Source: Acanthochlamys bracteata
Taxonomy: Eukaryota > Streptophyta > Magnoliopsida > Pandanales > Velloziaceae
NCBI GenBank assembly: GCA_019914995.1
Contig: CM034135.1
Span: 3,722,501 to 3,786,500, forward strand
Direction of reading: 5' to 3'
Length of the DNA: 64,000 nucleotides
The position numbers and the translations under genes were made by a program. Position 1 is the stretch's first letter, and each line of letters opens with the position of its first letter. Below the pieces are notes generated by a model. The model was not told the origin of the DNA. It saw only the letters and a program-made list of their open reading frames with translations, and did not search any database. This document shows positions 1 to 10,900 of this stretch, one piece after another.

Positions 1-937
1 AGATAAGTAGTAACTTCTCCAGCACATGCCAATGATCAACTGGTACTTCGACTTTATTCAGTGTTAAACTGTAATTTGGGTTGGCAAAAGCTTGAATTAA
101 GTTAACCTATTTACTGACTGAAAGTCACAATAGAGCATTTTGCATTCCGAATTTCTCATATAAGAATTTTTCCAACGTTTCTGCGCTGAAAGAGTTGGGT
201 CCAGTTCAGAAACCCTCCCATTTAGGCCATGTTTTAATGCCACCCAAATTCACTTCCTTTCTTCATATATTGAGTTCGAATTATTTAAGTATTGTAATTA
301 CTATTTTGATTTCTATTTTTATATTCACACAGATTTCTATTTTTACCATAATTTTATTCTAAATTTTACTTTGAGTGTTTCAGTTACTATATCAAATTCG
401 ACTTTCATCAAATTTTATTTTTCACTGAATTTGGCTTTTACAAAATTTATTTTTATAAAACTCACTTTCACGCATTGAAAGTATGTTTGCATAGTTGTTG
501 TGCTTTCTTTTTGGAAAGAAAATTATATCGAACTATATATAATATGTTTTGCAAATTATTTTGAGAAATAAAAATCAGTATAAGATAAATTTTACAAAAT
601 TTAGTCAGTAAAATTAAATTCAATGAAAAATATATTAAAAGAAATTCTGTAATTATAAAAAAAAAATACATAATATAAATAAAAAAATATAATTTGAAAT
701 ATAATTCGCGTAATTAAAATATATCTTTGTGTGTGATAGTCTCATGTCAGTTTTAGATTTTGAAGTTCCTCATAAATATGGAGAAGCTGGAAGCGAAACA
801 AAATAGACGGTGGAAGTTGAAATGCTGGTGCTTTAGTTTTTTTAAAATAAATTATATAATTTTATTTAAAAATAAATTATATTTTAAAATTTATTATTAT
901 TTATTTTTAAAACTTTTGTTTTATAAATGTTTGTACC
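1..937. other. AT-rich intergenic DNA
   Basis: No gene is recognisable here. Short open frames are low-complexity Phe/Leu/Ile/Lys/Asn strings. About 360-480 looks like a decayed copy of the second Tourist-like MITE group, with alternating TTTTAC/TTTCAC and GAATTT motifs. The rest is plain A/T-rich sequence. Confidence 0.6.
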
Positions 938-1534
938 CATAGTTGTAAAAACTGAACCGGACATTGAACCGAAAAACTGTCCGAATCAACGGATCGAACC
1001 GTTATATTAAAAATATTAAAATATTAATGGTAGTACGAACTTATTTTTTTTTTTGTTAAAAAGTATAAAAGAAAAATAAACTAACAAAAATATATAGAAA
1101 AACAAAAAAATATTTTAAATAACAAAATTTTAAAAGATTTTTTTTGTTTTGAAATAATTTTATTATTTTTCTTACAATTTAATAGAATTAGTAATATAAA
1201 AACTTAAAAATTACTAATAATAAATATTTATAAATAAAATATAATAAATTTATTTTTTACATTATCACATCTAAATATAAAATCTAATCTATATATTATA
1301 TTTCAATATAAGGCTACTAATAATTATTTTTATATTAATATATTACAAATTTAAATTTTTAAAATTTAATTTAATCCGGTTTGATCCGGGCGAGCAAGTC
1401 GATCGGGTCGAAGCAGGTCAAAATCAATGGGTCGATTGTATAAACGATTTTATTATAAATTTGGACCGATTTATATTCCGAATTGATAGTTTTTGAGTCG
1501 ATCCGAGCGGATCGGTCTGAATTTTACAACTATA
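938..1534. mobile_element. hAT-like MITE, copy 1
   Basis: The ends are inverted: the left end reads CATAGTTGTAAAA and the right end is its near complement (TTTTACAACTATA). The flanks carry a near-perfect 8-bp duplication, TTTGTACC at 930-937 and TTTGTAAC at 1535-1542, the target-site length typical of the hAT superfamily. The subterminal regions are rich in GAACCGG/GATCGG/GGGTCGA motifs and the middle is A/T-rich. There is no coding capacity, so it is non-autonomous. A related copy lies at 7968-8698. Confidence 0.8.
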
Positions 1535-2101
1535 TTTGTAACTTTATACGAAAACTCGGAACACATGTTGCACATCGAGTGTGGGACCCGAAAATCCCGG
1601 CTGACACCGTAAAGGAAGCACCAGGTGTCGCAGACCTGAGCTCACCCGCAGCTGCGACCGCAACATCACTCGCCTTCCATGCGGATACCAAGCCAACGCA
1701 CTCGCCACACCACCTCTGGTCCCCACCAACAATAACAAACCCCTTCTCTATTACCAAATTAAATATTTTCATTCCAAGATATTATTATTGTCTTACATGA
1801 CTCCATTTTGAAAAAAAGAACACCAAATCTAAACCTCCACATTCTCTCAAACTTTTCCACGTCAAAGCCGTGGAGACCAAGCAAAAAACTTCAGCAGGCC
1901 GTCCCTAATCCACTTTGTATACCCAAGAAAGTTGAAAATTTCCATATAATGACACGTAATTAAGAATATAAACAAAATAACGCTCTCTCTTTCTAATATC
2001 TCTTCAACCCAAAAACTCTCCGTCCTGCTAAAAAGACGGTGATGCCCACAACCATATAGACAAAATGTAGAATAAGCATATGGGTGATATTGCCAAAGTT
2101 T
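1535..2101. other. Gene-free stretch downstream of the CRF gene, with a GC-richer island
   Basis: About 1550-1745 is clearly less AT-rich than its surroundings and is open in more than one frame on both strands, but no translation resembles a family I know. The part nearest 2101 should contain the 3' untranslated region of the CRF gene on the minus strand. Confidence 0.4.
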
Positions 2102-3049
2102 CTAAAAGCTGAGAATTCCCAGCGGCGCAAAGAAGTCTTCCTCCGTCGCATCGAGCTCGCTGAAGTCGAAGTCCTCCGTCTCCCAAGGCTGAGACCACAA
2201 CATCTCAGCTGGTAGTAACGGCGGTTCTCCGGCGAACCCGAAGAATGGATCTGTTTCCGTTTCCTCTTGTCCGCAACTGATGGTGAAGCAGTCGAACGGC
2301 GTCTGTTCTTTTTCGTAACCGAGGACGGAAGTAGGGGACTGAACTGACGAGTCTTCCGATGCTTTTTGTTGTGGAGGAGACGGAGGTTTGATGATGGTAA
2401 CGGCGGAGGAAGGAAAGTTGGTGATGGCTTTGGAACCTTTGAGACGGAGAGCGGCTGAGTCGTATACTAGTGCAGCTTCTTCGGCGGTGTCGAAGGTTCC
2501 AAGCCAAACCCGTCGCCGAAGGTACGGGTCTCGGATCTCCGCCGCCCATTTTCCCCATGGTCGCCGTCGAACTCCACGGAATCTCTTCACCTCAGCCTGA
2601 GCTGGCTTTCCAGGCAGTGCAGGTTTAGGAGCAGGCGGTGCAGGAGAAGTTGGAAGTTTCAGGACGTTGGGTGGTCTCCGTGTTACTGCTCCAGTCTCGA
2701 TACCGATCTCGTGAACGTGCCGCTTCACACGGCGGCGTCTGGTGAAACCCCCTTCGTCTTCGCTTGAAGAAGAGTCCGTGGCGTCAGCGTCGGTGAAAGA
2801 AACACGAATCAGCTTCTTCTTTTCTTCCCTTCTCTGCTTCTTGTTGCCGCCGATGATGGTACGAGAGGCGACGGTTTTCTTTGTGGTGAGAACGTGCTCG
2901 GAGAACTTAATTGTCTCCGTCAGGCTGCTGGATTCCTTCATGGAATTCATAGCGCCGATCGCTCGACCGGTATCCTCTCCCAGATCCGTGGTTTCATCCA
3001 AAGAACTTCTAGAAAAAGTTGTAATCTTGCTTCTGCAGAAGAAGTTCAA
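2102..3049 (-). CDS. CRF: Cytokinin response factor (CRF-type AP2/ERF transcription factor)
   Basis: This is an intronless nuclear transcription factor of ERF subgroup VI, whose members act in cytokinin, auxin and stress responses. In the 315-residue frame the CRF region spans about 80-116 (core [18 protein letters not shown] followed by [12 protein letters not shown]). The single AP2 DNA-binding domain spans about 156-213 ([20 protein letters not shown] through AITNFP). The MAP-kinase-like motif SPTSVL, characteristic of CRFs, lies at about 238-243. The C-terminus is acidic and Phe-rich, as in activation domains. Start choice is uncertain. The coordinates use the outermost ATG, but the conserved N-terminal motif KFSEH lies only a dozen residues after Met34 or Met37 (ATGs at 2950 and 2941), where family members normally begin. 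The true protein may therefore be about 280 residues. Confidence 0.93.
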   Translation of the reverse strand: MNFFCRSKITTFSRSSLDETTDLGEDTGRAIGAMNSMKESSSLTETIKFSEHVLTTKKTVASRTIIGGNKKQRREEKKKLIRVSFTDADATDSSSSEDEGGFTRRRRVKRHVHEIGIETGAVTRRPPNVLKLPTSPAPPAPKPALPGKPAQAEVKRFRGVRRRPWGKWAAEIRDPYLRRRVWLGTFDTAEEAALVYDSAALRLKGSKAITNFPSSAVTIIKPPSPPQQKASEDSSVQSPTSVLGYEKEQTPFDCFTISCGQEETETDPFFGFAGEPPLLPAEMLWSQPWETEDFDFSELDATEEDFFAPLGILSF

Positions 3050-3223
3050 AAGCCAGAAAATCGATCACTGGTACTGAAACACTGAGTTGTTCACAGGGTT
3101 TTACCAGGGTTTAGTAGATAGAAAAAGAAGGAGAAGAGAGTGAGAAAGGGTGGAAGAGAAGAATGCGGAAGAATGGAAGGAATCAAGCAGCAAGAGCTTG
3201 GTGTTGGGAGGGAGCAGACGGTT

Positions 3224-3230
3224 CTTTATA
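3224..3230 (-). promoter_or_regulatory. Candidate TATA box of the CRF gene
   Basis: On the minus strand the sequence reads TATAAAG about 175 bp upstream of the outermost ATG, ahead of a purine-rich (GAAGGAGAAG-like) leader. Position and match suggest a core promoter. No transcript start is visible from sequence alone. Confidence 0.35.
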
Positions 3231-6200
3231 GGAATTAAATAACACAGCGCCACTTTTAGTCCAGCTTATTAAATTACCAATATACCCTTTGAGGAAATAA
3301 AAGAGGACCTTTAAAATTATCTCGGCACCCACCGGCAAGGTAATGTGAAAGTCTTCTTTCAGTTTCAAACCAGCTTTGCAAGTCGTCAATGAAAATTGAA
3401 TATTATGTGAAAAACTGCTCGGTATATGAAATAATTATGATTTATAAAATATTCACACTTTCCACAATTATAAAAAGCATGTTTGGTTGAACTTATCAAA
3501 TGCTGTTTTTTTATTTATTTTTATTTCATATTTTTTAATATATATTTTATAAATATATAAAAAATTTATTTAAAAATTTAAAAAATATAACACTTTTATT
3601 TCCTCAAAGTGAAGATGTAATCCAACCCAAATCACAATCAAATACTAAAAATATAGAAGAGTGATTTTGATAATTGAATAGGCTACGGGGTGGCCCACCT
3701 ATGCCCAAAGCCGCCGTGGGGACCAAGTTAGTGCCTGCCCAGTAGGCAGAAGTCCATCACAACTCAGACCCACGGAGAAAAGAAAATCCTACACCGCTCC
3801 AGAATAACGGTGTTCTCCTATAACTCACCTTGCCCTCCCGTGCTATATCCTATGCACCTTATCAGAAGAGACTTGTCTTTTTAAATAAATTTTTTCTAAA
3901 ATAAAAATATTTTTTTAATTAAATAAATAAGTTTTATTTTTTTATTTTTAAAAATAATAAAAATATATAATAAAAATAATTTTATTATGTAAAATTTTTA
4001 TATTTTAAATTTCTAAATAAATTTTTAAATATTTATAAATATATATTAAAAAAATTAATTTTTAATAAGCTGAACGAAACGCATCCTTAATCTATATTTT
4101 GTTTGATGAATTCTAAGCATCAACCATCTCACTCATAAGTTCATCGCTATTTTATTTCTCACCGTTTATTTGAAGGCTATAATAGTAATCCTTACCAGAT
4201 GGTGATAAGCGATGAACTTGTGAACGGAAGGGGCGTTTAACATAACTTATTCTAAAAAAAATTTTAAAATTTTCATTTCATATCATTTAATATATTTTTT
4301 TAATATTTAAAATATTTATTTAAATATTTAATAAATATAAAAGATTTACATAATTATAATTTTATTATTACTTATTTTATTTTTTTAAATGAAAAAACAT
4401 AAAATTCGTTTTTAAAAAAATAAAATTATTTTTCATTTAAAAAAAATTATTTAAAATACTCCAAAACGTTATAAAAATGGTGTTCGCTGGTTTGGTGTTC
4501 CATAAATTTATTCCATTAGTTCATGATTGGTTTGGTTGCGGTTGTATTATGCATACAATAAAACTTCAAATATTGAAAGTATGTTTGCAATATTAATTTT
4601 TAATATCTAGGTGTTTGTTTTCTAGTAAAATCCGAAAGAGATATTTTTCAGTACTTGCAACTGTAGAGAAGCTGAAAAAATAAAATTAAAAGCGGTTACA
4701 GCCAAAACAGAAGTTCTTCGTCCTTACTAGAACCAGAGCTTTTCTTATTATTTTAATGCGGAAAAGGAGCAAAGAATAAAAGTAAGGAGTAATATTTCAT
4801 ATTTTTTTTATCGCCTATACTTAACTAAAACACCCTTCTTAGAAAGTTAGATTTTATTCTCTATTACAAATTTAAATCTAAACGTAACCCATATTTAGTA
4901 CCTTCAAAAGTTCAAATCAAGTTTCACAAAAATCCAAATATTTAAAGTTTACGAACGGTATCAGAGATATAGAAAAATATTGACCTTTAGATTAGACTAA
5001 AAATAATATAACTAATACACATTTTATATGATATTATCTTAGATATTTTAAACTATTTATTAAACAATACAATTAAAGAAGGAATTTTGAACCTACTTGT
5101 CGTTCTCATAAAATAATTTTATTTTTAATTTAAAGTTTTAAATATTTTTATATAATTTTTCATAAATTTATTTAAAATTTTAATAAATAAAATAGCGAAG
5201 TGTGATTCATTTGATGAGAAGCGTTACAATAAAACTTCGATTATGCCACGTAATACATTTGATGAGAAGCGTTGATAGGCTCGTGCGATTCAGCTTCAAG
5301 ATAGCGAAGTGTGAACCTAGTCCTGCTTGGCACGTGCAATTGTATAAAAATAAATATTATTAAATTAAATTTTGGAAAAATAAAAATTAATAAGAAATAA
5401 TATTAAAAATAATTTTTCAAATAATAATTAAAATATGTAAATAAATTTAAATTTAAATTTGATAATATAGAGTCTGATGTATAATTAAAACAAAATTCAT
5501 AATATTAAGATATAAAACAATAAAACTCATATTAAAAAAAATCTTTTACAACAAAAATAAATTTTATATTTATAAAAATTTATTTTTGTGTGATTTGAAA
5601 GAAGCTTTTTTAATACTCACGTTTCGACTCTTCTTCAATTTGCTTATTTATTACTTTTGCTCACTCAAAATTTTAGTCTCTTCTGTTTCGTTTCGATAAA
5701 AAAAGAAAAACCAGGATGAGCCGGAGTTTAAAATTAATTATAAAATAAATTTTTTTAAATTAAAAGTATTTTTATTTTTTTAATTTGCAAAGATTATGAT
5801 GTATTTATGATGTAGGTTTGTTTTGTATATAGGAAGTATACAGGCTTCCGAATTTCCATGATAAATATTGCAAAGATTTTGGCCGCAATCTTTGTTGTCC
5901 GGTTTTTCAGAATTAAAAATGTAATGGTATGGCTTTTTATCAAATAAAAAATTAATTAATATACTGGCAATTTTGATAGTGAGTAATGTGAAACAATGTT
6001 AAATTTTTGGAAACAAAAGTTAGAAAAAAATTAGAGCGCGTTTAGAGTAGCGTTTCAAAAACTATTTTTTAACTTTTTTTTATATTATATTTTTTAATAT
6101 ATATTTTATAAATATATAAAAAATTTATTTAAAAATTTAAAAAATATAAAAAATTTTACAAAATAAAATATTTTTTATTTTAAAAAACTTTTATTTTATA

Positions 6201-7608
6201 AATACTTTCAAACACCTTTTAGTACTGAACTTGTAGAGAAAAAAAGTTTTGTTCTTAGTGTTACTTTTTAAGATTAATTTATTTGGAACTATTATGTTCT
6301 TGAAGGGGCCCACTTGTTTTGATTGAGGCATTGATATTTTAGAAGTAGCGAATATTAAGTATTGTTTAGAAATATCTTTTAATTTTAATTTAATTTTTAA
6401 TTTTATATTTTTTAGTAAACTTTATATAATAGTTAATAAATTTTTTAACAATTTAAAATTACAAAAGAATTTTATATTATAAAATTTTATAACAAATTTG
6501 TAGTACTATTTAAACTTATTTTTCTAAAGCTTTTTGAATTTTATTTATTTTAAAAAGACTACTTTTCAAAATATTCTCTTTTTGTGTTCTCTACAACTCC
6601 TTAAACTATTCTCAATTGTTGATTTTGCAACTTTTGTGGACTTACTTGATGAGTTAGTTAGGGTATTCCGGAGTATTTTTAAAAATACATTTTTAAAATG
6701 ATTAATATTTTATTTTATTTAGAAAAATAAGTTGAAAATTTTAATTTGAATAATAATATAAGTAATAATAAAATTTTATAACATAATTTTTTTATATTTT
6801 AAGTTATAAATAAATTCTATAAAATATTATTAGAAAATTTATTAAAAGATATAAAATTTAAAATTTAAAAATATTATTATTTCAAGCTCATCGTTAATCT
6901 AATTCACGTACGGGATGTTTCAGAGATTTTTTTAAATTTGAGTATAAAAATTAATAATAAATAAGTAAATTTATTTTTTAGAAATTTAAAAATATTTTTT
7001 ATTTTAAAAAATATTATTTTATTAGTACCAACGAACATCTATTATATGGAGCTAATCTCACTACACTAGCTGCTTCATCGCCTCAAGCGCAAAGATGGTT
7101 AAGATTCAAATAAGAAAGAAATAAATAAAACATGAACCAACTGTGGATTACAGCTTGAGAAATACAAATGCAGTTTACATATCGTCAAAGTAAAAGTTAA
7201 GCAATCACTATCTGAAAGTAATGCTATCAATCAATGTGTTAGAATCTCCAAATAGTTCTAGACTTGAATGAAGAATAAACCAATTCGATTTTGCTCTTTT
7301 CGGTGCTTTTGCTAATGAATGAATTGAATATTCATCGATGTCGTCAAGGAGAACCATGCAGCTGGGAACGGAACTGTGCCTAAGATCCAAAAGCTTAACC
7401 ATCTATCCAAGTCAGTATATTTTCTTTTAATTTCTTATTTCTCTTGATATATGATTAGATGAGTATTTGTCTATATCGATGTATAGTGGTCCAGCTACGA
7501 ACTTAGCCTGTAGGACAACTGTATAAAACAGTACCATACGAGTTGAAGATTAAGCTTCATGCATTTATTTACTTGTGCTATATGTATATTTCTTTGCTGC
7601 GTTCCTAC
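3231..7608. other. MITE-rich intergenic region upstream of CRF
   Basis: No gene is recognised. The first part should include the CRF promoter. Much of the rest is a patchwork of Tourist-like MITEs and fragments, in either orientation, near 3476-3600, 3870-4085, 4228-4470 and 6034-6218. They share a core of the type TTTTATAAATATATAAAAAAT. A pair of interleaved short repeats lies at 5192-5314. At 7050-7430 composition is more balanced, but no coding exon could be supported. Confidence 0.5.
6034..6218. mobile_element. Tourist-like MITE (group A)
   Basis: The left end GAGCGCGTTTAGAG and right end CTTTCAAACACC are imperfect inverted repeats, flanked by TTA at 6031-6033 and 6219-6221. The interior is the common A/T-rich palindromic core of this group. 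It is non-coding. Confidence 0.6.
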
Positions 7609-7611
7609 TTA

Positions 7612-7878
7612 GAGTGTTTTTTAGAACTATTTTAAGTATACGTAACTGAGTTTTACGAAATAAAATTTTATAAAGTGGAGTTCGATAAAAGTAGAATTCG
7701 GTAGGAGTAGAATTCTGAGTGATATTTGAAATAAATGAATTAAAGTTTGAAATTAAAATTTAATAGAAATCAAATTCAGTGTGAAAGTGAAAGTAGAATT
7801 ACGAATGATAATTGAAACAAGTAAAATAATCAAAATATAGAGAAAAGAAGTAGAATTTTGTGTATTTGAAATAAGCCC
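7612..7878. mobile_element. Tourist-like MITE (group B)
   Basis: The element is 267 bp, flanked by TTA at 7609-7611 and 7879-7881. It begins GAGTGTTTTTTAGAAC and ends ATTTGAAATAAGCCC. The interior has repeated GTAGAATTC-like and GAAATAAGT-like motifs shared with copies at 24386-24649 and, inverted, 48011-48306. A 3-bp TTA duplication fits the PIF/Harbinger superfamily. It is non-coding. Confidence 0.7.
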
Positions 7879-7967
7879 TTACATGCACAGGATGTATATT
7901 TGGCTTCTTGTTGAACAATTTGTTGAGTAAAAATTTCATAGCGTGCTTGTACAATAATAGATAAGAC

Positions 7968-8698
7968 CATAGTTGTAAAAATCAGACCGGATATCGAACC
8001 GAAAAATTATTCGGATCACAATTTTCGGGTTGACCCGTCAGATTATTAATATTAAAGCATTTTTAACTAATAATAACAATAATTACAGTAAAAAATCTAT
8101 TACTAATGATACTACCAATAATAATAGCAACAGCAATCATAATAAAAAATTAAAGTATTTTTATTATTGCATTATTATCAACAACAATATCAATAATAAT
8201 CACAGCGAAAATTGAAGTATTGCCACCACCACCAACAATAATAATAACTAAAATTAATAATGAGAAAAAAATAAAATCATAAATTAGATAAATCATAAAA
8301 AAGATATAACTAACTTTTTTAGTTATACATATTTAAATCTAAATATTTTACAATATAAAAATTTAAAAATTACTAATAATTAATATTTACAAATAAGACA
8401 TAATCAATTATATTTTTGCTTTATCATATCTAAATGCAAAATCTAAACTACATATCATTTTTCAATATATAGCTATTAATAATTATTTTTATATTAAATA
8501 TATCATTAATTAAAAATTTTTAATTAATTTTTAAAAAAAATTTTTAACCCGGTTTGACCCGAGCAGGCGGGTCGATCAGATTAAAACGGATCAAAATAGG
8601 TCAAATCGGATCGAAATGGATCGATTGTATAAACGGTCCTTTTGTAAAACTGGACCAGTTTATCATCCGGATCGATCCGAACGGGTCTGATAACTATG
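7968..8698. mobile_element. hAT-like MITE, copy 2, with a trinucleotide-rich interior
   Basis: It begins CATAGTTGTAAAA and ends GATAACTATG. The flanks carry an 8-bp duplication with one mismatch, GATAAGAC at 7960-7967 and GATAAGAT at 8699-8706. The subterminal GAACCGAAAAA and GGGTCGATC motifs match copy 1 at 938-1534. The copy is longer than copy 1, partly because of an AAT/ACA/CCA-type repeat tract at about 8055-8260. It is non-coding. Confidence 0.82.
8055..8260. repeat. Imperfect AAT/ACA/CAC trinucleotide tract inside a MITE
   Basis: Runs of AATAATAAC, AACAACAAT and CCACCACCA are interspersed through the left half of the second hAT-like MITE. They account for the Asn-rich reading frames seen here, which are not genes. 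Confidence 0.7.
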
Positions 8699-8706
8699 GA
8701 TAAGAT

Positions 8707-10900
8707 ATGTTTTAAATACCTAATGAGATTCTATTTCGCTTCATTTCAAAAACTTTTTTTTTTTATTTCATATTATTTAATAGATGTTCTATGATGTTTT
8801 TACAAAATTTTTTAAAAAATTTTAAAAGCATAAAAAAAGTAGTAAAATTTTGTTATTATTTTTTATATAAAAATTATATTTCATTTTTTAATATAAGATA
8901 AAAATATTTTTTATTTTAAAAAATTCTATTTATAAGCACTTTCAAATGCTCTCTTAATTATATGGAAGTAAGTTTTACGAAAATAAGTTTTGTGAAAAAT
9001 AAATTCAGAAAAAAGGAAAGTTCCATTGAAAAAAGTTCGTTTTGTAATTAAAATATGTAAAGTTGAGTATAGTATAAATATAAAAATAAAATTCAAAATG
9101 ATAATTAAAATATGTAAAATGATTAGAATTTAAAAAGTTGATGAATAAATTAGAATTTATTTTATAATTAAAACATTTCATTTTAGACAGGTCGTGATCA
9201 AGATCCAATCACTTGTTTTTAACGTACTGGACTTCTCTCGCATTGCAGGATGCAGAACTGCCAATAAGCATAATTAGGTACAGATCACTTTTTTTAGTAG
9301 TCACTATAACTAATCTGAAGCTATCTTTTCATTGCGCGACTCCTACTTGAAATATTTTTTAATTTTTTGGTATGAGCTTCATCGCAATCGAAAAAAAAAA
9401 AATAGGTTGAAAAAGACTGAGATAATCTACAGTTCTTATGGCTGTTTGTTTATAGTATAATTGTGTTGCGATTGTATATTAATATTATATGTGTATTAGA
9501 GTTTTTATTTATATTATATTATAGTAGAGTACTACACTAATTCTTTACCTTATAATTAATTATTGTATACTATTTTATGTCAAAGATATAAATCCTATAA
9601 ACAATAATAATAATAATCAAGAATCATTAAATCATTATTTGCTTCTCAATTAAAAGTTACTTCAATGCGACAGCTAGAACGTGGTATAGATTACAATCAA
9701 CTCGACTGTCACTTAAGTCTGTCCATTTTTTAGAACCACAGTACTATTTTGTTGATCGCATTGTTGGTTTTAAAAGCATCAGTAGTTTTCAAAAATAGTA
9801 AATATAAAAAAATTAAATAATAAAATTTTATTATTATTATTTTTTATTTTTTAAAAATATAATTTGTTTTTAAAAAAAAATTCAAGTTATTTCTAAAAAA
9901 AATTCTGCGAGCATTTCCAAACCCACATAGTTAATGCGGTATCTACTCATTAAGTACGAAAAGCTAGACTTAGAAATGATCAAACACATAAATAGAAAAG
10001 AAGCGTTTATGATCCCAATCCATGTTAGGATTTCCTCTACATAGTTGACATGTTTTCTCAGTAGTCTTCTTCCGAGGTCTCTTTTTCGTTGCTTTTTTTT
10101 TTTTTTTTTTTTTTTTATACGAGGGAAGTTTAAAGTTACATATCTTTATGGACCCTGCTGTATCGTGTTATCTGTTGATGGTTAATGAGAGCACATCTAT
10201 GTCGCCCAACAAAATGTAAATAAGAAATGATTTCGTGTCTTTCAGTCGTTTTATAGTATGTGGAGTAGGTGGATGGTTGAACATTTTGACTGAGCAATTT
10301 ATTAAAGTATCTAACTAGATTTTTTTTTTCTAATTTATATACTTATATTTCATAAATGGTATTTTTTTGTTGAAAAGTAACAATAAGTAATATCAACTTT
10401 CAGATGATTTATCTTTTAATTCGATTAACCGAGTTTTTTCTACCGTGGAAAAACATTCGTTAAACATTATAGCAACTACATATACTAAGTAAAAATTGCT
10501 TACGGTTTAGCTTGAAGCAGAGCTGAAAACTTCAGCTTTCTGTGTAATTTGTTGAACTGATTTTATCTCAAGCTATATGTGGATCTGTTGAATCAGAGAG
10601 CTGAACTACCGAGTGGGTGTTACCTTATCTTGAGTTAGAGTGTGTTTTTATTGCGTAGAAGTGAGTTCAGAAAATGAGTTTTATGAAAATAAAGTTGGAC
10701 GAAAAATAAAATTCAGTAAAAGTGGAGTTTGAAATAGTAACTGAAATAGGTAAAATAAAATTTAGAATGAAGTTTTGATGAAAGTGAAATTTTTAATCAA
10801 AACAAACGGAAAAGGAATTGGAAATTGCTAATTAAGGCATTTTTAGCGTTTTCGCTGATTCTGAAACCTTCTAATCCTTTTTTTTTAATTGTTGCTTTCT
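8707..10900. other. Intergenic DNA with MITE fragments
   Basis: No gene is recognised. Group A fragments lie at about 8715-8955 and 9775-9925, and group B-like fragments at about 8950-9190 and 10638-10830. A T-homopolymer of about 28 bases lies near 10089-10116. Confidence 0.5.

Noticed and set aside
2205-2600. Other-frame ORFs over the CRF coding region
   Set aside because: They overlap a clear AP2/ERF coding frame and are codon-bias shadows.
8030-8215. Asn-rich 61-codon frame
   Set aside because: It is the translation of trinucleotide repeats inside a hAT-like MITE.
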